A stretch of DNA of 8,450 nt. Source: Rhodoferax sp. (lineage in GTDB: Bacteria; Pseudomonadota; Gammaproteobacteria; Burkholderiales; Burkholderiaceae_C). Under the pieces are notes generated by a model. It did no database searches and had not been told where the DNA came from. It worked only from the letters and a program-made list of their open reading frames with translations. The DNA lies in assembly GCA_020048255.1 (NCBI GenBank), contig JAIFMR010000207.1, forward strand, positions 1 through 8,450, given 5' to 3'. Within the stretch, counting starts at the first letter, position 1, and each line of letters opens with the position of its first letter. This document shows, piece after piece, positions 1-6,565 of this stretch. Both the position numbers and the translations under genes were made by a program.

Positions 1-1206
1 ACCCAGCTTGAAGATGGGCAGGTACATGGCCACCACGATGCCACCAATGACGGTGCCCAGAATCACGATGATGATGGGTTCCATCAGGCTTGAAATACCG
101 GCCACCATGTCATCGACTTCCGACTCATAAAAGTCGGCGGCCTTGCCCAGCATGTGGTCGATGGAGCCAGATTCTTCACCAATGGCGCACATCTGCAGCA
201 CCATGGACGGAAACAGGTTGGCATTGGTCATAGCTGCGGTGAGTGCCGTACCGGTGGAGACTTCTTGTTGAATTTTGAGAGTGGCAGATTCATAAACCGA
301 ATTACCGGCTGCTCCGCCGACCGAATCCAGTGCTTCCACCAGCGGCACACCGGCTGCGAACATGGTGGACAGCGTTCGGGTCCAGCGTGCAATACAGGAT
401 TTGTCAACCAGGACACCAAAGATCGGCATTTTGAGCAGCAGGCGGTCCATGAACTTTTGCACTTTTTCGTTGCGTTGCCAGGCTTGCATGAAAAAGTAGA
501 CCCCACCGCCCAGGCCACCAAAAATCAGCCACCAGTACTGGACAAAAATCTCACTCATGGCGATCACGGCCAGGGTCGGCGCCGGAAGGTCAGCACCAAA
601 ACTGCTGAAAACTTCCTTGAAAGAGGGCACCACAAAAATCATGATCACTGCCGTCACCACAAAGGCCACGATCAGCACCGATATCGGGTACATCAGAGCA
701 GATTTGATCTTTGACTTGATCGCCTCGGTTTTTTCCATGTAGACCGCCAGCCGGTCCAGCAGCTGGTCCAGAATACCGGCGGCCTCACCAGCTTCCACCA
801 AATTGCAGTAAAGGTTGTCAAAGTACAGTGGGTACTTGCGAAAGGCTGTGCTGAGGGATGTACCTGTTTCCACATCGCTGCGGATGTCGTTAAGCAAACG
901 GGTGACACTGGGGTTGGGATTTCCGCGGCCCACAATGTCAAAGGCTTGCAGCAGGGGCACACCGGCTTTCATCATGGTTGCCAGCTGGCGGGTAAAGATC
1001 GCCATGTCCTTGGGCTTGATTGATCGGCCCGCGCTCATGCGGCGTTTTTTGATCTTGGTGGGCATCACACCCTGGCGGCGCAGCGCTGCTTGCACTTGGT
1101 TCTCGCCACCAGCCCGAGTCTCGCCACGCACCTGCTTGCCGTTGCGGTCTTTGCCTTCCCATTCGAAGACAAATTCTTTCACCTGTTTTGACTTGTCAGT
1201 TGCCAT
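1..1206 (-). CDS. pilC: Type IV pilus inner-membrane platform protein PilC (3' end cut by window)
   Basis: PilC is the polytopic inner-membrane platform on which the PilB and PilT motors act during pilus extension and retraction (family knowledge). I translated the minus strand from the ATG at 1204-1206 and found 402 uninterrupted codons reaching base 1. The last visible residues, AMYLPIFKLG, match the usual end of the family, so only about three residues and the stop are missing. Two T2SF (GspF-type) repeats are visible: FTRQLATMMKAGVPLLQAFD from about residue 71 and WTRTLSTMFAAGVPLVEALD from about residue 275. Hydrophobic segments lie at about 172-193, 222-241 and 375-396, the usual three-helix layout. 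The gene starts 22 nt after the pilB stop, and the Shine-Dalgarno is weak. It could in principle be a type II secretion GspF, but the pilB partner favours PilC. Confidence 0.95.
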   Translation of the reverse strand, partial: MATDKSKQVKEFVFEWEGKDRNGKQVRGETRAGGENQVQAALRRQGVMPTKIKKRRMSAGRSIKPKDMAIFTRQLATMMKAGVPLLQAFDIVGRGNPNPSVTRLLNDIRSDVETGTSLSTAFRKYPLYFDNLYCNLVEAGEAAGILDQLLDRLAVYMEKTEAIKSKIKSALMYPISVLIVAFVVTAVIMIFVVPSFKEVFSSFGADLPAPTLAVIAMSEIFVQYWWLIFGGLGGGVYFFMQAWQRNEKVQKFMDRLLLKMPIFGVLVDKSCIARWTRTLSTMFAAGVPLVEALDSVGGAAGNSVYESATLKIQQEVSTGTALTAAMTNANLFPSMVLQMCAIGEESGSIDHMLGKAADFYESEVDDMVAGISSLMEPIIIVILGTVIGGIVVAMYLPIFKLG

Positions 1207-1228
1207 AGTGTGACTGCGCTCAGTGGGT

Positions 1229-2962
1229 TTATTCGTTGGAAACGGCCAAAACTTCTTCAAGCGAAGTCAGCCCTGCCTTCACTTTCTGCAAGCCGGCTTC
1301 GCGCATGGTTTTGACGCCTTCGCGTGCGGCTTGTTCGCCTATTTCAAGGGCACTGCCATCGCGCAGAATGATGCGCTGGATTTCTTCAGTGATGGGCATC
1401 ACCTGGTACAGGCCCACACGGCCCTTGTACCCATTGTTGCAAGCATTGCAGCCCACCGGATGGTACGGTTTCCAACTGCCATCAAGGTCAGCAGGCTTGA
1501 ATCCAGCTTCCAGCAAGGCCTTTTCTGGAATATCCAGCGCCTTTTTACAAACGCCGCAAAGTCTGCGCGCCAACCTTTGAGCGGTGATCAACAACACGCT
1601 AGAGGCAATGTTGAACGGCGCGATGCCCATGTTGCGCATCCGCGTGAGTGTGGAGGGCGCATCGTTGGTGTGCAAAGTGGATAGCACCAAATGCCCGGTT
1701 TGTGCGGCCTTGATGGCAATATCAGCCGTTTCCAAGTCGCGAATCTCACCCACCATGATGATGTCTGGATCCTGGCGCAAAAAGGACTTGAGCGCTGCCG
1801 CAAACGTCAGCCCAGCTTTTTCGTTGACGTTGACTTGGTTGATGCCCGGCAGGTTGATTTCGGACGGGTCTTCCACCGTGGCGATGTTGACACCTGGCTT
1901 GTTGAGCATGTTCAAGCAGGTGTACAGGGACACCGTCTTGCCCGAACCAGTCGGCCCTGTGACCAGAATCATGCCGTAGGGCCGCCCAATAGCTTGCATC
2001 AGGCGCTCTTTTTCAGCGGGTTCGTAGCCTAACGCTTCAATTCCCAATTTGGCGTTACCTGGGTCCAGAATACGGATCACTATTTTTTCGCCAAAGAGGG
2101 TGGGCAGGGTGCTGACACGGAAATCAATCACCCGCTCGGGACCGATTTTGAGCTTCATCTTGCCATCTTGTGGCACACGCTTCTCGGAGATGTCCATTTT
2201 GGAAATCACCTTGATGCGCGATGCCAGCTTGTCCTTGATGGCGATCGGGGGTGAAGCAATTTCACGTAGTTCACCATCCACGCGAAAACGCACCCGGTAG
2301 TTGTGTTCGTACGGCTCAAAATGCAGGTCGGACGCGCGCATGGTGAAGGCGTCAATCAGCATCTTGTGCAAAAACTTGACGACTGGTGCGTCTTCAACCT
2401 CTGAGGCGGCCAGGTTGGTGGTGTCGGCAGTGGGTTCGGATGTCAGGTCATCGAATTCAAAGTCATCGCCGACGATGTTGTCGATCGACTCGGCCGCTGT
2501 GACCGTATTGGCCGATACCAATTTGAGTAGCTTGTCATACTCCGCCACAACCCAGTCGACACTGCTTCGAGTTGAAAATTTGATTTTTTCAGCAGCTTGC
2601 TGATCTGAAGGGTCGGCCGTAGCAACGATCAGTCGATTTTGTCGTTTGCCCAGAACGACCAACCGGTAGTCGATGCAAATTTTGTTGTCGAGCAATCCTT
2701 TGGGTAGAAGCTGCGAGTTGACCGCATCGAGGTCGATCAGTGGGACAGCAAAAGCCAACGAAAGCGTGTGAGCCAGATCCGCAGCAGAGACTGCACCCGA
2801 ACCCGTGAGTTCAGCAATAAAACTGGTCCGTTTGGCTTGAGCCTTGCGGTAAATCTCCTCGGCAAACTTTTGTTCGAGTTTGCCGGCCATGACCAGCGTG
2901 CGCCCCAGCCCGGGCAGGCTGCTGCCGGACATGTCAGACAAGGGCATGGCAAGGGTGTTCAT
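1229..2962 (-). CDS. pilB: Type IV pilus extension ATPase PilB
   Basis: PilB is the cytoplasmic hexameric ATPase that powers pilin polymerisation through PilC. The 577-residue product is the usual family length. It has an N-terminal MshEN/GspE-N-like domain (about 20-150), a linker rich in Asp, Glu and Thr (about 160-190), then the secretion ATPase core. Visible motifs are Walker A GPTGSGKT (336-343), the Asp box ATVEDP (361-366), Walker B IIMVGEIRD (401-409) and the His box from about 422 to 434, with STLHTND at its end. The zinc-binding cysteine pairs C469/C472 and C505/C508 separate PilB/GspE-type ATPases from PilT. The start is uncertain: no good Shine-Dalgarno precedes the ATG at 2962, and Met6 and Met11 are possible alternatives. 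It lies 30 nt downstream of ftsY and 22 nt upstream of pilC, so co-transcription is likely. Confidence 0.96.
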   Translation of the reverse strand: MNTLAMPLSDMSGSSLPGLGRTLVMAGKLEQKFAEEIYRKAQAKRTSFIAELTGSGAVSAADLAHTLSLAFAVPLIDLDAVNSQLLPKGLLDNKICIDYRLVVLGKRQNRLIVATADPSDQQAAEKIKFSTRSSVDWVVAEYDKLLKLVSANTVTAAESIDNIVGDDFEFDDLTSEPTADTTNLAASEVEDAPVVKFLHKMLIDAFTMRASDLHFEPYEHNYRVRFRVDGELREIASPPIAIKDKLASRIKVISKMDISEKRVPQDGKMKLKIGPERVIDFRVSTLPTLFGEKIVIRILDPGNAKLGIEALGYEPAEKERLMQAIGRPYGMILVTGPTGSGKTVSLYTCLNMLNKPGVNIATVEDPSEINLPGINQVNVNEKAGLTFAAALKSFLRQDPDIIMVGEIRDLETADIAIKAAQTGHLVLSTLHTNDAPSTLTRMRNMGIAPFNIASSVLLITAQRLARRLCGVCKKALDIPEKALLEAGFKPADLDGSWKPYHPVGCNACNNGYKGRVGLYQVMPITEEIQRIILRDGSALEIGEQAAREGVKTMREAGLQKVKAGLTSLEEVLAVSNE

Positions 2963-2992
2963 AATATGAGAATGTACTACTTGAAGCGGTGC

Positions 2993-4138
2993 TTAGGACA
3001 GTAAGGCCTGTGCGAATTCGCGTGCATTGAAGGTTTCCAAGTCTTCCAGTGTCTCACCGACACCGATAAAGTACACCGGCACCGGCCGCTCTCGCGCAAT
3101 GGCGGCCAGCACACCGCCTTTGGCGGTGCCATCGAGCTTGGTCACGATCAGTCCGGTCAAACCCAATGTGTCGTCGAACGCCTTGACCTGATTGAGCGCA
3201 TTTTGGCCGGTGTTGCCATCAATTACCAACAAAATTTCATGCGGTGGGATGCGCGGGTCTGGCGCCTCTGATTTCACTGGGGGAAGTGCCGAAAAAACCG
3301 CTGTGCTGATGGGGGCCGAGAGATCGGTGACGGGGCCTGTTTTCTGGATCACGCGTTTGATTTTTTTCAGCTCTTCCATCAGGTGTAATTGGGTCGGAAG
3401 CCGTCCGGCCGTGTCCACCAGTACCACGTCGCGCCCGCGTGCCTTGCCCGCGCTCACTGCATCAAATGAGACGGCTGCGGGGTCACCACCATCTTGGCTG
3501 ATGATGTCGACAGTGTTGCGGCCAGCCCACACCCCCAATTGCTCACGCGCCGCTGCGCGGAAGGTGTCCGCTGCAGCGAGCAGCACAGATGTGCCAGAAC
3601 CAGCCAAGTGGCGGGTCAGTTTGCCAATGGATGTGGTTTTGCCTGCGCCATTCACCCCGGTCACCATGATGACGGTGGGTTTGTATTGGCCAATCACCAA
3701 TGGCTTTTGCAGCGGGGTCAGCAGGCTGGTCAAGGACTCAACCAGCAAGCCTTTGACCGCAGCGGGGTCGGTGGTCTTGTTGTCCTTGACTCGCCGCTTG
3801 AGATCTTCAAGCAGGTGCTGGGTCGCCTTCACTCCGGTGTCTGCCATCAACAGGGCACTTTCCAGGTCCTCATACAGCGCATCGTCGATTTGCGTGCCCG
3901 TGAAAACGGTGGCAATGCTCGCGCCGGTTTTGCGCAAACCAGACTTGAGCTTGTCTAGCCAGGACTTGCGTTCAGGGGTAGGGGTCAAAGCGGGCTGAAG
4001 CGCTTGGACTGGTGAGTTTTGAGAGGTCAAAGGCGCAGCCTCTGACCCGGCGTCTACGGGTAAAAAGGTGACGTCCGGTGAGCGTTCCGGGGCAGGCTGA
4101 GCGGGAGAGGTGAATTTTTTTTTGAAGAAACTGAACAT
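2993..4138 (-). CDS. ftsY: Signal recognition particle receptor FtsY
   Basis: FtsY is the membrane-associated SRP receptor GTPase. It pairs with Ffh to deliver ribosomes making inner-membrane proteins to SecYEG. The 381-residue product starts with a short basic amphipathic segment (MFSFFKKKF) and a brief Pro/Ala-rich A region, followed by the N domain (about 60-145) and the G domain. Visible motifs are the P-loop GVNGAGKT (161-168), DTFRAAAREQL (191-201), DTAGR (242-246), TKLD (333-336) and GVGE (359-362). Residues 267-298 are odd. Here 32 residues, rich in Pro, Ala and Ser, separate VIQK from PHEILLVIDG, where E. coli FtsY has about five. The start codon is followed closely by a run of nine A. 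It is the first gene of the ftsY-pilB-pilC block and is divergent from rsmD. Confidence 0.97.
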   Translation of the reverse strand: MFSFFKKKFTSPAQPAPERSPDVTFLPVDAGSEAAPLTSQNSPVQALQPALTPTPERKSWLDKLKSGLRKTGASIATVFTGTQIDDALYEDLESALLMADTGVKATQHLLEDLKRRVKDNKTTDPAAVKGLLVESLTSLLTPLQKPLVIGQYKPTVIMVTGVNGAGKTTSIGKLTRHLAGSGTSVLLAAADTFRAAAREQLGVWAGRNTVDIISQDGGDPAAVSFDAVSAGKARGRDVVLVDTAGRLPTQLHLMEELKKIKRVIQKTGPVTDLSAPISTAVFSALPPVKSEAPDPRIPPHEILLVIDGNTGQNALNQVKAFDDTLGLTGLIVTKLDGTAKGGVLAAIARERPVPVYFIGVGETLEDLETFNAREFAQALLS

Positions 4139-4197
4139 GTTGCGGTTTCGGGGTATCTTGCTATTCTATGAAACCCAAGAAGTAACAGGCAGACACC
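4139..4197. promoter_or_regulatory. Divergent intergenic region between ftsY and rsmD
   Basis: These 59 nt separate two outward-facing start codons, so both promoters must lie here or inside the coding regions. On the plus strand, TTGCGG (4140-4145) and TATTCT (4162-4167) are spaced 16 nt apart and form a mediocre sigma70-like pair. On the minus strand, TAGAAT (revcomp of 4164-4169) is a good -10 match without a convincing -35. The two -10 candidates overlap, so firing of one could affect the other (inference). A five-codon minicistron (ATG at 4168, stop at 4183-4185) lies just before rsmD. Confidence 0.4.
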
Positions 4198-4771
4198 ATG
4201 AAAAATGATGTATCCACCCCTTACCGCAAGCCGGTGCGACCGCGTGCAGTGCAAACCCACGAGGTACGCATCATTGGGGGCCAGTTCAAGCGCACCAAGC
4301 TGCCTGTGGCCGACAAGCCAGGTCTTCGGCCCACGCCGGACCGAGTGCGTGAAACCCTGTTCAACTGGTTGGGTCAGGATCTGACCGGTTGGCGATGCCT
4401 GGACGCCTTTGCGCGGTGCTCTGGAGGTGCGATTGGTCGAGAACGACCCGGCGCTGGTGGCACAGCTTAGGCGCGTTTTGGATCAGCTGAAGATGAATGC
4501 AGTGCAAATCGTGCGGGGTGACGGCATCAGCGCACTCAAGCACGCCGCAGCAGGTAGTCTGGATGTGGTGTTTCTGGACCCACCGTTTGACTCAGATCTG
4601 TTTGATGCGGCCGTTGCCGCAGCGGCCCAGGCTGTGACTGCGACAGGTTTTGTTTATCTGGAGGCACCTACGCGCTGGACTGATGAGCGCTTACAGGCTG
4701 ACTCGTTGCAGGTGCACAGGTACTTAAAGGCGGGGGCCGTGCATGCACATTTGCTCAAGCGAATCAGTTGA
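4198..4771 (+). pseudogene. rsmD: Broken 16S rRNA (guanine966-N2)-methyltransferase RsmD
   Basis: RsmD uses S-adenosylmethionine to methylate G966 of 16S rRNA in the 30S subunit. The N-terminal half (4198 to about 4413) reads EVRIIGGQFKR, then GLRPTPDRVRETLFNWL, then CLDAFA, as in intact RsmD. The C-terminal half (about 4412-4771) is in the +1 frame and reads RGALEVRLVENDP, then DVVFLDPPF, with the catalytic DPPF at 4577-4588. Between CLDAFA and RGALEV, the family has the SAM-binding loop, about 11 residues of the type GSGALGxEAxS. Here it is absent. Without a frame change, the first half runs to a stop at 4468-4470 after 89 intact-plus-aberrant codons. The span is 574 nt; adding 35 nt gives 609, exactly 203 codons and the normal RsmD length. 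I infer a 35-bp deletion at about 4411-4414. The start ATG has a weak AGG eight bases upstream. An assembly error is the alternative. Confidence 0.85.
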
Positions 4772-4827
4772 TGGGACGGCGACGCTCCTGGGGAGTTATT
4801 CCTGCGCTGCAAATCTTGCTGGGGCAC

Positions 4828-4833
4828 GATAAT
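4828..4833 (+). promoter_or_regulatory. Candidate -10 element for coaD
   Basis: GATAAT matches the sigma70 -10 consensus in five of six positions and lies 32 nt before the coaD ATG, in the 94-nt gap after rsmD. I see no convincing -35 hexamer at 15-18 nt upstream, so this is a weak call. A promoter here would let the essential coaD be expressed despite the broken rsmD. Confidence 0.35.
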
Positions 4834-4865
4834 GTGTCTTGTTGCAACTGCTCTTCCCACTTTCT

Positions 4866-5360
4866 ATGAGTCAACGCCTGATAGCGGTTTACCCTGGTAC
4901 CTTTGATCCGATCACCTTGGGGCATGAGGACATGGTGCGCCGCGCAGCTCAACTGTTTGGTCGCGTGATCGTTGCCGTGGCCGCCGGGCACCACAAAAAG
5001 GCCTTGTTTTCCGTGGATGAACGAGTTGACATGGCCCGTTTGGCTCTGGCCGACATTACAGGGGTTGAAGTGGCTGACTTCCATGGTTTGCTGCGTGATT
5101 TTGTGCTGGCGCATGACGCCAAGGTCATGGTGCGTGGTTTGCGTGCGGTGACGGATTTTGACTATGAATTCCAGCTGGCGGGCATGAACCGCAGCCTGAT
5201 GCCGCAGGTTGAGACGGTTTTTTTGGCACCCAATGACAAGTATCAATTCATCTCCAGCACCTTGGTGCGTGAGATTGCCGTTTTGGGGGGCGAGGTCGAT
5301 GCCTTTGTGTCCCCCGGCGTGAATCAGCGCCTGCTTGACAGGGTACGCCGTACTGCCTGA
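4866..5360 (+). CDS. coaD: Phosphopantetheine adenylyltransferase CoaD
   Basis: CoaD transfers AMP from ATP to 4'-phosphopantetheine, giving dephospho-CoA in the penultimate step of coenzyme A synthesis in the cytoplasm. The 164-residue product has the usual length (E. coli has 159). The nucleotidyltransferase motif lies in YPGTFDPITLGH (9-20), with TLGH at 17-20. GLRAVTDFDYE is at 91-101, and ISSTLVRE (129-136) contains the C-terminal ATP-contacting motif. I chose the ATG at 4866 because MSQRLIAVYPGTFDP aligns with family N-termini. An upstream in-frame TTG at 4839 would add nine hydrophobic residues untypical of the family. There is no clear Shine-Dalgarno at either start. It follows rsmD, as is common in proteobacteria, and precedes a stress-protein gene by 26 nt. 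Confidence 0.96.
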   Translation: MSQRLIAVYPGTFDPITLGHEDMVRRAAQLFGRVIVAVAAGHHKKALFSVDERVDMARLALADITGVEVADFHGLLRDFVLAHDAKVMVRGLRAVTDFDYEFQLAGMNRSLMPQVETVFLAPNDKYQFISSTLVREIAVLGGEVDAFVSPGVNQRLLDRVRRTA

Positions 5361-5376
5361 AGAGGCCCCATTTACC

Positions 5377-5380
5377 GGAG
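5377..5380 (+). promoter_or_regulatory. Shine-Dalgarno GGAG of the universal stress protein gene
   Basis: GGAG ends six bases before the ATG at 5387. It fixes the start of the stress-protein gene and is the clearest ribosome binding site in the plus-strand block. Confidence 0.7.
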
Positions 5381-5386
5381 AACAAG

Positions 5387-5842
5387 ATGAAGATTCTTTT
5401 ACCCTTTGATGGCTCAGCTTCCGCACTGGATGCATTGCATTTTGTCATTCGCCTTGGCAGCGATGGGCTCAACATCTCGGTGGTGTTGGCCAATGTCCAG
5501 GAGCCAGCCAGCCTGTATGAACTGGTGGTCGCCCATGATCCACAGGTGATTGAAAAGGTGAGTGCAGCGGCAGGCACCAACACACTCAAGCCGGCACAGG
5601 TCCTGCTGGATGGTGCGGGCATCAGCTACGAAACCGAGGTTGCCACAGGCGATCCGGCCCATACGCTGGTGGATATCCTTGAAAATTATGGCTGCGATAT
5701 GGTGGTGATGGGTGCGAGCGGCACCAGCACCCTGCGCAGTGCGCTGTTGGGGTCGGTCTCCAACGAGTTACTGCACGCAGCGGGTGTCCCCGTCATGATC
5801 GTCAAGGGCGTGGCGCAAGCCAGTACCGACGTGGCGCCTTAA
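5387..5842 (+). CDS. Universal stress protein, UspA family
   Basis: This is a 151-residue single-domain Usp, a cytoplasmic alpha/beta protein that usually dimerises and, in this subclass, binds ATP. The family is linked to stress and stasis survival, but the exact role here is unknown. It begins MKILLPFDGS, with the conserved first-strand Asp at residue 8. Near the C-terminus it has the full ATP-binding signature G-x2-G-x9-G-S (G109, G112, G122, S123), followed by the last strand VPVMIVK (134-140). That signature places it with ATP-binding (UspFG/MJ0577-like) members rather than UspA proper. A GGAG Shine-Dalgarno supports the start. It lies 26 nt after coaD and 17 nt before the ferredoxin gene, so it is probably co-transcribed with both. 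Confidence 0.92.
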   Translation: MKILLPFDGSASALDALHFVIRLGSDGLNISVVLANVQEPASLYELVVAHDPQVIEKVSAAAGTNTLKPAQVLLDGAGISYETEVATGDPAHTLVDILENYGCDMVVMGASGTSTLRSALLGSVSNELLHAAGVPVMIVKGVAQASTDVAP

Positions 5843-5859
5843 GCCCGACATACTTTGCC

Positions 5860-6111
5860 ATGGCCTTGTTGATCACCGACGAATGCATCAATTGCGACGT
5901 GTGCGAGCCCGAGTGCCCGAACCAGGCAATTTTCATGGGCCAGGAAATTTATGAAATCGACCCCTCAAAATGCACGGAATGTGTGGGGCACTTTGATGAG
6001 CCGCAGTGTGTGCAGGTGTGTCCGGTGAACTGTATTCCTGTGAATCCGCAGCACGTGGAAGACAAGCAGACCTTGTGGCAAAAATACCAGCGACTTGTTA
6101 CTGCGCCTTAG
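5860..6111 (+). CDS. YfhL-type 2[4Fe-4S] ferredoxin
   Basis: This small electron carrier has 83 residues. The first cluster motif is C9-x2-C12-x2-C15-x3-C19-P. The second is C38-x2-C41-x8-C50-x3-C54-P, and the eight-residue spacer is typical of the Allochromatium/YfhL ferredoxin subgroup. A further cysteine, C58, follows. The two clusters are expected to have low, unequal potentials (family knowledge), but the partner enzyme cannot be told from sequence. In many Burkholderiales a ferredoxin of this type follows coaD, and here the stress-protein gene sits between them. The start ATG lies 17 nt after the previous stop with no visible Shine-Dalgarno, so translation may depend on coupling. Its last 14 nt overlap the end of the convergent gene on the other strand. 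Confidence 0.95.
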   Translation: MALLITDECINCDVCEPECPNQAIFMGQEIYEIDPSKCTECVGHFDEPQCVQVCPVNCIPVNPQHVEDKQTLWQKYQRLVTAP

Positions 6112-6565
6112 CAGCCACTTTTTTCGGGGGTTTTTTGAGTTGGGCAGGAGCAGAATCTGAGCCAGGCACCACCGCGACAAAGCCGGCAGGTTTGTAGGGT
6201 TTGGGTTTGACCCGTTTGGGCGTGATGGTGGTGGGTGCGGGTGTTGGCGTGACGGCGATCACTGCGCTGTCTGATGTTTTTGAGTGGGTCTGGTCTTGAG
6301 TCGGTGCCGACCGATTCGCGCGTTCTTGTGCCAGCCGCTCTTTCTCCATGTCTTTGGCCAATTTGGCATCGCGGCGTGTATTGGCGTCTACTACCTTCTT
6401 TTGTTGCGCATCGGGAGCGTCTTCTATGCTCAAAACCTTGCCATCGGCACAGGGTGTCTGGCTGTAACTGGTGCCGCATTTGTAGATTTTTTCAGCGCCA
6501 GCCGCCGTTGATATTGCGGTGATCACTATGAACAGTGAAGCAAAAATATTACGGATCGAAGTCAT
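6098..6565 (-). CDS. Small secreted DUF4124-like protein
   Basis: This gene encodes 155 residues of unknown function. Residues 1-24 form a signal peptide: short polar N-terminus, hydrophobic core IFASLFIVITA, and cleavage probably after AGA (A24). The mature protein begins EKIYKCGTSYSQTPC. The Y-x-C-...-Y-x-x-x-P-C pattern (C30, C39) resembles the DUF4124 domain of proteobacterial periplasmic proteins, and the two cysteines could form a disulfide. Residues about 51-88 are charged and likely helical. Residues about 100-155 are low-complexity, rich in Pro, Thr, Ala and Lys, with a basic end that could contact envelope polymers (inference). The ATG overlaps the pth stop in the four bases ATGA, so translational coupling is likely. 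The family assignment is from recall and moderately sure; the reading frame and export signal are well supported. Confidence 0.82.
   Translation of the reverse strand: MTSIRNIFASLFIVITAISTAAGAEKIYKCGTSYSQTPCADGKVLSIEDAPDAQQKKVVDANTRRDAKLAKDMEKERLAQERANRSAPTQDQTHSKTSDSAVIAVTPTPAPTTITPKRVKPKPYKPAGFVAVVPGSDSAPAQLKKPPKKVAAKAQ

Noticed and set aside
3192..3998. A 268-codon open frame on the plus strand opposite ftsY
   Set aside because: It lies wholly antisense to a well-supported FtsY, has low-complexity Ser/Ala/Val composition, and shows no domain; it is a codon-bias shadow.
4198..4771. Programmed ribosomal frameshift making a functional RsmD
   Set aside because: There is no slippery heptamer at the junction, and the missing SAM-binding loop cannot be restored by changing frame.
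4839..4865. An upstream TTG start adding nine residues to CoaD
   Set aside because: The added residues are not typical of the family, no Shine-Dalgarno precedes the TTG, and the ATG at 4866 gives the standard N-terminus.
4764..5435. A 223-codon open frame on the minus strand opposite coaD
   Set aside because: It covers the antisense of coaD with all its motifs, is rich in His and Gln, and has no recognisable domain or ribosome binding site.
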